A DNA stretch of 10,874 nt from an uncultured Lachnospiraceae bacterium (GTDB lineage: Bacteria; Bacillota; Clostridia; Lachnospirales; Lachnospiraceae). A model generated the notes under the pieces. That model had not been told where the DNA came from. It made no database searches and was given only the letters and a program-made list of their open reading frames with translations. Position numbers and translations under genes: made by a program. The stretch spans positions 1 through 10,874 of the forward strand of contig CANTGP010000065.1 in the NCBI GenBank assembly GCA_947653315.1, written 5' to 3'. Shown here in pieces: positions 6,817-10,874 of this stretch. Position 1 is the first letter of the stretch, and every line of letters starts with the position of its first letter.

Positions 6817-7436
6817 GGGTATTGGTATGTGTTTCCGGCGGCGGGACGAACCTGCAGGCAATCATTGACGGATTGAAGGACGGGCGCATCACCAATGCCG
6901 AAATCGTCCGTGTCGTCAGCAATAACAGAAAGGCGTATGCCCTGACGAGGGCGGAGGAAAACGGGATTAACGCCGTATGCGTATCGCCGAAGGACTATGG
7001 GGACCGGGAACGGTTTAACCGTGCGTTTATGGATACGGTGGAAGAAGCGCGGCCGGACCTGATTGTCCTGGCGGGGTTTCTTGTGGTTCTCCCGAAGGAA
7101 CTGGTGGGAAAATACAGGAATCGGATTCTCAATATCCATCCGTCATTGATTCCGTCGTTTTGCGGCAAGGGCTTTTACGGGCTGACGGTTCATGAGAAAG
7201 CGCTGGAACGGGGCGTAAAGGTTACGGGCGCGACGGTGCATTTGGTGGATGAGGGAACGGATACGGGGCCCATCCTTTTACAGAAGGCAGTGGAAGTGGA
7301 GGACGGGGATACGCCGGAAACGCTGCAGAAGCGTGTTATGGAACAGGCGGAATGGGTGCTTTTGCCCAAAGCCATAGACATGATAGCCAACGGGCGGATT
7401 GATTTGGACTGTCTTGGCAAAACTGCCGGAACATAA
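6810..7436 (+). CDS. purN: Phosphoribosylglycinamide formyltransferase (GAR transformylase, PurN)
   Basis: Folate-dependent enzyme that transfers a formyl group from 10-formyl-THF to GAR in purine synthesis. The 208-residue protein starts with the phosphate-binding segment [17 protein letters not shown] and holds the catalytic trio Asn108, His110 ([10 protein letters not shown]) and Asp147 ([11 protein letters not shown]), matching Asn106, His108 and Asp144 of the well-studied E. coli enzyme. The form [17 protein letters not shown] is the kind found in Firmicutes. The start codon lies inside the purM end, with a seven-base overlap, and an AAGGGG-type ribosome site just upstream in purM. The folate-independent alternative PurT would instead be an ATP-grasp protein and does not fit. 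Confidence 0.97.
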   Translation: MLRVLVCVSGGGTNLQAIIDGLKDGRITNAEIVRVVSNNRKAYALTRAEENGINAVCVSPKDYGDRERFNRAFMDTVEEARPDLIVLAGFLVVLPKELVGKYRNRILNIHPSLIPSFCGKGFYGLTVHEKALERGVKVTGATVHLVDEGTDTGPILLQKAVEVEDGDTPETLQKRVMEQAEWVLLPKAIDMIANGRIDLDCLGKTAGT

Positions 7437-7477
7437 AACGTCCTGCGGGATGATAAAATGCAAAAGGGAGGTTACTC

Positions 7478-8749
7478 ATGAAAATATTAATTGTCGGCAG
7501 CGGGGGAAGGGAACACGCCATAGCGGCGAGCGCGGCAAAAAGCCCGAAAGCGGATAAAATATACTGTGCCCCCGGCAATGCGGGAATCGGGCAGATTGCG
7601 GAATGCGTTCCCATCGGGGCGATGGAATTTGACAAGCTGGTGGCGTTTGCGAAGGAAAAGGAAATCGGTTTGGTTATTGTGGGTATGGACGATCCCTTGG
7701 TGGGCGGTCTTGTGGATGAAATGGAAGCGGCGGGTATCCGCACGTTCGGACCGAGGAAAAATGCGGCGGTCCTGGAAGGCAGTAAGGCGTTTTCCAAGGA
7801 TTTGATGAAAAAATACCACATCCCCACGGCGGCTTATGAGAATTTCGACAACGCGCAGGATGCCATCGCATATTTGGAAACCGCGCAGTTCCCCATTGTA
7901 TTAAAGGCGGACGGCCTTGCGCTTGGAAAAGGCGTCCTGATCTGCCAAAACCTGGAAGAAGCCAAAGAAGGCGTGGCATCCATCATGTTGGAGAAACAAT
8001 TTGGTTCCGCAGGGAATAAACTGGTCATTGAGGAGTATATGACCGGAAGGGAAGTATCGGTGCTCTCCTTCGTGGACGGGAAGACCATTAAGACCATGAC
8101 CTCCGCACAGGACCATAAGCGCGCCATGGACGGCGACAAAGGGTTAAATACGGGAGGAATGGGAACGTTTTCCCCCAGTCCTTTTTATACGGAAGAAGTG
8201 GATGCGTTCTGCCAAAAGAACATATACCAGAAAACGGTGGATGCCATGGCGGCAGAGGGCAGGGAATTCAAAGGAATCATATTCTTCGGGCTGATGTTAA
8301 CCGAAGACGGACCGAAAGTATTGGAATACAATGCGAGGTTTGGGGACCCGGAGGCGCAGGTGGTACTTCCCAGGATGAAGAACGACATGATTGAAGTCAT
8401 GGAAGCCTGTATAGACGGGAATCTTGGGGAAATTGACCTTAGGTTTGAGGACAATGCGGCGGTCTGTGTGGTACTCGCATCCGAAGGATACCCCGTGAAA
8501 TACGGGAAGGGATACCGCATCCGGGGATTGGAAAATTTCGAGGGAAAAGACGGTTATTACTGTTTCCATGCGGGAACGAAGCGGACGGAAGAAGGCATTG
8601 TGACAAACGGCGGACGTGTGCTTGGGATTACGGCAAAGGGAAGGGATTTGCAGGAAGCGCGTGCCAATGCGTATCAGGCAACGGAATGGGTGGAATTTGA
8701 CAACAAATATATGCGTCATGATATCGGTAAGGCGATTGATGAAGCATAA
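7478..8749 (+). CDS. purD: Phosphoribosylamine-glycine ligase (GAR synthetase, PurD)
   Basis: ATP-grasp ligase that joins phosphoribosylamine and glycine to make GAR, the substrate of PurN. It is 423 residues, the usual length. N-terminal domain: MKILIVGSGGREHAIA (1-16). ATP-grasp parts: VLKADGLALGKGV (141-153), VIEEYMTGREVSVLSFVDG, AQDHKRAMDGDKG and NTGGMGTFSPSP, and the metal-binding LEYNARFGDPE (282-292). The ribosome site GGAGGT at 7467-7472 is five bases from the ATG. It lies 41 bases after purN, within the same operon, and 22 bases before the zinc-ribbon gene, so read-through into that gene is likely. No frameshift or missing motif. Confidence 0.98.
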   Translation: MKILIVGSGGREHAIAASAAKSPKADKIYCAPGNAGIGQIAECVPIGAMEFDKLVAFAKEKEIGLVIVGMDDPLVGGLVDEMEAAGIRTFGPRKNAAVLEGSKAFSKDLMKKYHIPTAAYENFDNAQDAIAYLETAQFPIVLKADGLALGKGVLICQNLEEAKEGVASIMLEKQFGSAGNKLVIEEYMTGREVSVLSFVDGKTIKTMTSAQDHKRAMDGDKGLNTGGMGTFSPSPFYTEEVDAFCQKNIYQKTVDAMAAEGREFKGIIFFGLMLTEDGPKVLEYNARFGDPEAQVVLPRMKNDMIEVMEACIDGNLGEIDLRFEDNAAVCVVLASEGYPVKYGKGYRIRGLENFEGKDGYYCFHAGTKRTEEGIVTNGGRVLGITAKGRDLQEARANAYQATEWVEFDNKYMRHDIGKAIDEA

Positions 8750-8771
8750 GAAAGGAAATGGGGTGTGAGTG

Positions 8772-9236
8772 ATGGAAAGCAGGGAAAAAATCAGGAAAGA
8801 AGTATTGGACATCAACGATTACAACAGACCTTATGAATGTGAAAAATGCGGCGGGCTGATGATTTTTAAGGGCTGCGGGGAATACGAGTGCGAAAACTGC
8901 AGGAATAAGGCTTACGATGATTACGGCAAGGCGCGCAATTACATCGAGAAAAACCCCGGCGCGACGTCGGCGGATATTACGATTAATACCGGGGTGACCC
9001 AAAAATCCATCCGTCAGATGCTTAAGGAGTCCCGGCTGGAGGTGGCACAGGATTCCAAGGTGTTGCTGCGGTGTGAAATGTGCGGCGCAGATATCCGTAC
9101 CGGCGTACTCTGCCCAAGCTGTGAGGTAGCGTACCACAGGAAACTGGAGGATAAACAGCGTGCGGCACATAAAATGACGGGTTACGGTGCGGATAAAGGA
9201 GTAGAGCAAAAAGGGGAGAAAAGATTCCAGCGCTGA
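8772..9236 (+). CDS. YvyF-like protein with two zinc ribbons and a central HTH-like region
   Basis: A 154-residue, probably cytoplasmic protein. The first cysteine set is C23-x2-C26 and C40-x2-C43, with an extra C35; the second is C101-x2-C104 and C114-x2-C117. Between them, about residues 53-90, lies a helical stretch (SADITINTGVTQKSIRQMLKESRL) with the look of a helix-turn-helix. The order zinc ribbon, HTH, and a second ribbon CEMCGADIRTGVLCPSC is that of YvyF, encoded in the Bacillus flagellar/comF-flgM region, where the second ribbon reads much the same. No flagellar gene is nearby. ATG 8772 is preferred over GTG 8769, with GGGGTG at 8760-8765 as ribosome site. The last 30 residues are charged and probably unstructured. 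A role in DNA or RNA binding, or in protein contact, is inference only. Confidence 0.8.
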   Translation: MESREKIRKEVLDINDYNRPYECEKCGGLMIFKGCGEYECENCRNKAYDDYGKARNYIEKNPGATSADITINTGVTQKSIRQMLKESRLEVAQDSKVLLRCEMCGADIRTGVLCPSCEVAYHRKLEDKQRAAHKMTGYGADKGVEQKGEKRFQR

Positions 9237-9288
9237 CAGGAAGCGGGCGGGAAACGTAAAACGGGGATATGACAGAGAGGAAACGCAG

Positions 9289-10779
9289 ATGAAAAGAACA
9301 TGGAGAAAAAAAATCCTGCCTGTACTGTCGGGAATGGTAACGGTCATGGTGTTGGCCTTAATGGTACCGGCCGTAGGCAGGGCGTATGTGCAGACGACGG
9401 GAGTCATTACGACGGATGCGGCGAAGGTAAGGAAGGAGCCGTCCACGGAAAGCGATATGCTGGCAACGGTGTTAAAGGGGAGCGCCGTTATCGTAACGGA
9501 CGAGGTAACGGACAGCGCGGGAATGGTGTGGTATAAGGTAAGTTACATGGGAGGCAGCGGCTACATCCGTTCCGACCTGATGTCAAAGATGGCGGCGACA
9601 GGGACGACGCTGACCACAACGACCCAGACGGGGACGGCGAATGCCACCACAACGGCGAAGCCGGCGGCAACCCAGGTGACGGCGATTGCGGAGACAAAGG
9701 CATACGTGAATTATAAAAGCGTCATGGTCCGTCAGTCGGCATCCAAACAGGCGGAAATCGTCGGTTCTGCCGTACAGAATACGCCGATGACCATTACCGG
9801 TGAAGCAAAGGCGGCGGACGGGAAGAAATGGTACCAGGTAAAATACATGAACCAAAACGACCGTGAAATCGTGGGATTTGTCCGTTCCGACCTGCTGACC
9901 GTCGGCGATCCCCCCGCTCCCCCGATAACGGATGCCCCTGCGGAAACTCCTGCGGAAGCCCCGGCAGAGACGCCTGCGGAACAGCCGGAAGGCGGTGAAA
10001 ACGCCGGAGGGGAAAATGCGGAAGGCGGCGAAGGCAGTGCGGAAGGGGGCGAAGGGCAGGAAATCCCGGAACCCGCACCGGAGCCGGAACCGGAACCCGC
10101 ACCCGTGGAAACGGTAACGCCGGATTACGAAATGGTGTTGGAAACCAATGAGGAGGGCGCCGGGGTATGGTACCTTTACGATCATATTAACAATAATAAA
10201 CAGTCTTTGGAGAATCTCCGTGAATGGGCGGCAAAAGGGGAAGCGGCGGTACCGATGGAAAAACAGTTGTCCGTTTTCAAGATTGCATTGATTGCCGTCG
10301 GAGTACTGGCAGCGGTATTGGCGGTGGTGGTTATCGTGCTGTTGTTCCGGATCAGGGATTTGTATGAGGATGAAGACGAGGATGACGAGGACGACGAGGA
10401 TGAGGACGAGGATGACGAAGACGACGAGGAAGAAGAAAGACCCGTCCGCAGGAGGCGTCCGGCGGCCGACGTAGGGGAAAGACCGGCAAAAGTAGCGCCT
10501 GTACCGAGACAGAGACCGGCAAAAGAGGGTGAGCGCAGACCTGCACCGGCAAAAAAGACGGACCGGGCGGGAAAACCCGAAAGGGAAAGACCGGGCAGAC
10601 CGGAGCGGGCAGAGAGGATGGAAGAAATGGAAGGAGTGGAATCCGATTCTTCCAGGGATGAATTTTGGGAAGAACCGTCTGTGGCGGAGAAACCGCAGCC
10701 CAAGAGGAAACCCAAAAATTTTCTGATCGAAGACGACGAATTTGAATTCGAATTCCTCAATATGGACGATAAGAAGTAA
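9289..10779 (+). CDS. Membrane-anchored bacterial SH3-domain protein with acidic/basic cytoplasmic tail
   Basis: A 496-residue protein. A signal peptide (1 to about 32, basic start then hydrophobic core, possible cut after GRA) leads to two SH3b domains at about 36-98 and 135-203, each with the VRxxxS/P and GYIRSDL or GFVRSDL endings of SH3_3 domains that bind peptidoglycan or surface partners. A Thr-rich linker separates them. Residues 208-277 are Pro-, Ala-, Glu- and Gly-rich repeats. One transmembrane helix lies at about 329-353. It is followed by 24 consecutive Asp/Glu residues (360-383), then an Arg/Lys/Pro-rich disordered stretch, and the C-terminal NFLIEDDEFEFEFLNMDDKK. Topology is SH3 domains outside and tail inside. 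GAGAGG at 9275-9280 serves as ribosome site. Function is not known; a cell-envelope sensor or adaptor is plausible. Confidence 0.88.
   Translation: MKRTWRKKILPVLSGMVTVMVLALMVPAVGRAYVQTTGVITTDAAKVRKEPSTESDMLATVLKGSAVIVTDEVTDSAGMVWYKVSYMGGSGYIRSDLMSKMAATGTTLTTTTQTGTANATTTAKPAATQVTAIAETKAYVNYKSVMVRQSASKQAEIVGSAVQNTPMTITGEAKAADGKKWYQVKYMNQNDREIVGFVRSDLLTVGDPPAPPITDAPAETPAEAPAETPAEQPEGGENAGGENAEGGEGSAEGGEGQEIPEPAPEPEPEPAPVETVTPDYEMVLETNEEGAGVWYLYDHINNNKQSLENLREWAAKGEAAVPMEKQLSVFKIALIAVGVLAAVLAVVVIVLLFRIRDLYEDEDEDDEDDEDEDEDDEDDEEEERPVRRRRPAADVGERPAKVAPVPRQRPAKEGERRPAPAKKTDRAGKPERERPGRPERAERMEEMEGVESDSSRDEFWEEPSVAEKPQPKRKPKNFLIEDDEFEFEFLNMDDKK
10366..10437 (+). repeat. GA-rich codon repeat encoding 24 acidic residues
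   Basis: Codons GAG, GAT, GAC and GAA run without interruption and code only for Glu and Asp, residues 360-383 of the SH3 protein. The underlying DNA is a degenerate GAN triplet repeat that could vary in length between strains by replication slippage. Confidence 0.8.
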
Positions 10780-10788
10780 GCGGGGCAG

Positions 10789-10813
10789 GGGCGGCACGCA
10801 GGGCGTGCCGTCC
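10789..10813 (+). terminator. GC-rich hairpin after the SH3 gene
   Basis: An 11-bp stem pairs 10789-10799 with 10803-10813 around a three-base loop (10800-10802), with one G-U pair. It starts nine bases after the stop codon, fitting a terminator position. No T tract follows. Confidence 0.55.
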
Positions 10814-10827
10814 GTTGTCTATGCACA

Positions 10828-10868
10828 CGCCCGCATATGGAAGTTTGCTGTTTCACAGCATGCGGGCG
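10828..10868 (+). other. Nested inverted repeat near the window edge
   Basis: CGCCCGCAT (10828-10836) and ATGCGGGCG (10860-10868) are perfect inverted copies enclosing a smaller hairpin: GCTG (10847-10850) pairs with CAGC (10856-10859) around TTTCA. The structure is unassigned, and the window ends six bases later. It might be part of a terminator or the start of a structured RNA. Confidence 0.4.
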
Positions 10869-10874
10869 GCGCGG

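Noticed and set aside
8697..8725. Perfect -35 hexamer TTGACA inside the purD end, possible promoter for the zinc-ribbon gene.
   Set aside because: At the right spacing the -10 is poor (TGATAT, three of six), so it is not supported as a promoter.
9583..10797. Long open frame on the minus strand opposite the SH3 gene (about 404 codons).
   Set aside because: It is the complement of a GC- and repeat-rich coding region, gives an Arg/Phe-rich unlikely protein, and lacks a ribosome site.

Overview
The window looks like a chromosomal segment from a low-to-mid-GC member of the Clostridia, most likely a Lachnospiraceae-type Firmicute. This rests on the strong AGGAGG-type ribosome sites, the clostridial style of the PurN, PurE and ProA proteins, the combination of small membrane proteins with an M29-type peptidase, and an SH3-domain membrane protein with a charged disordered tail. 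The genus cannot be fixed from the sequence alone. All nine or so genes lie on the + strand, and no rRNA, tRNA, CRISPR array, insertion sequence or phage gene was seen.

Region 1 (1-1373) holds a good sigma-A type promoter and proA, the second enzyme of proline synthesis. proB is not visible. Region 2 (1374-2432) has an extended -10 promoter, a 130-base leader, pyrE (pyrimidine synthesis) and a 50-residue single-span membrane protein tightly behind it. Region 3 (2433-5067) begins with a 22-bp RNA hairpin, then a three-span membrane protein and, five bases later, a 714-residue M29-type metallo-aminopeptidase with about 245 extra N-terminal residues. The peptidase stop codon is buried in a second strong hairpin.

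Region 4 (5068-8749) is a purine-synthesis operon purE-purM-purN-purD, behind a promoter whose -10 overlaps a 16-bp palindrome. purM and purN overlap by 7 bases. The four enzymes cover four separate steps (GAR synthesis, GAR formylation, AIR formation, N5-CAIR mutation). The partner genes purF, purL, purK, purC, purB and purH are not here. Region 5 (8772-10779) continues with no obvious new promoter. It holds a YvyF-like protein with two zinc ribbons flanking a helix-turn-helix-like segment, then a secreted/membrane protein with two bacterial SH3 domains, one transmembrane segment, a 24-residue uninterrupted acidic run and a basic disordered tail ending in an alternating E-F motif. The window closes with two hairpin structures, the second cut close to the edge.

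The enzymes are standard. The parts worth a second look are the extended M29 peptidase and its small membrane neighbours, the YvyF-like/SH3 pair attached to the purine operon, the palindrome over the purE promoter, and a recurring class of strong intergenic hairpins that lack a classical U tract.
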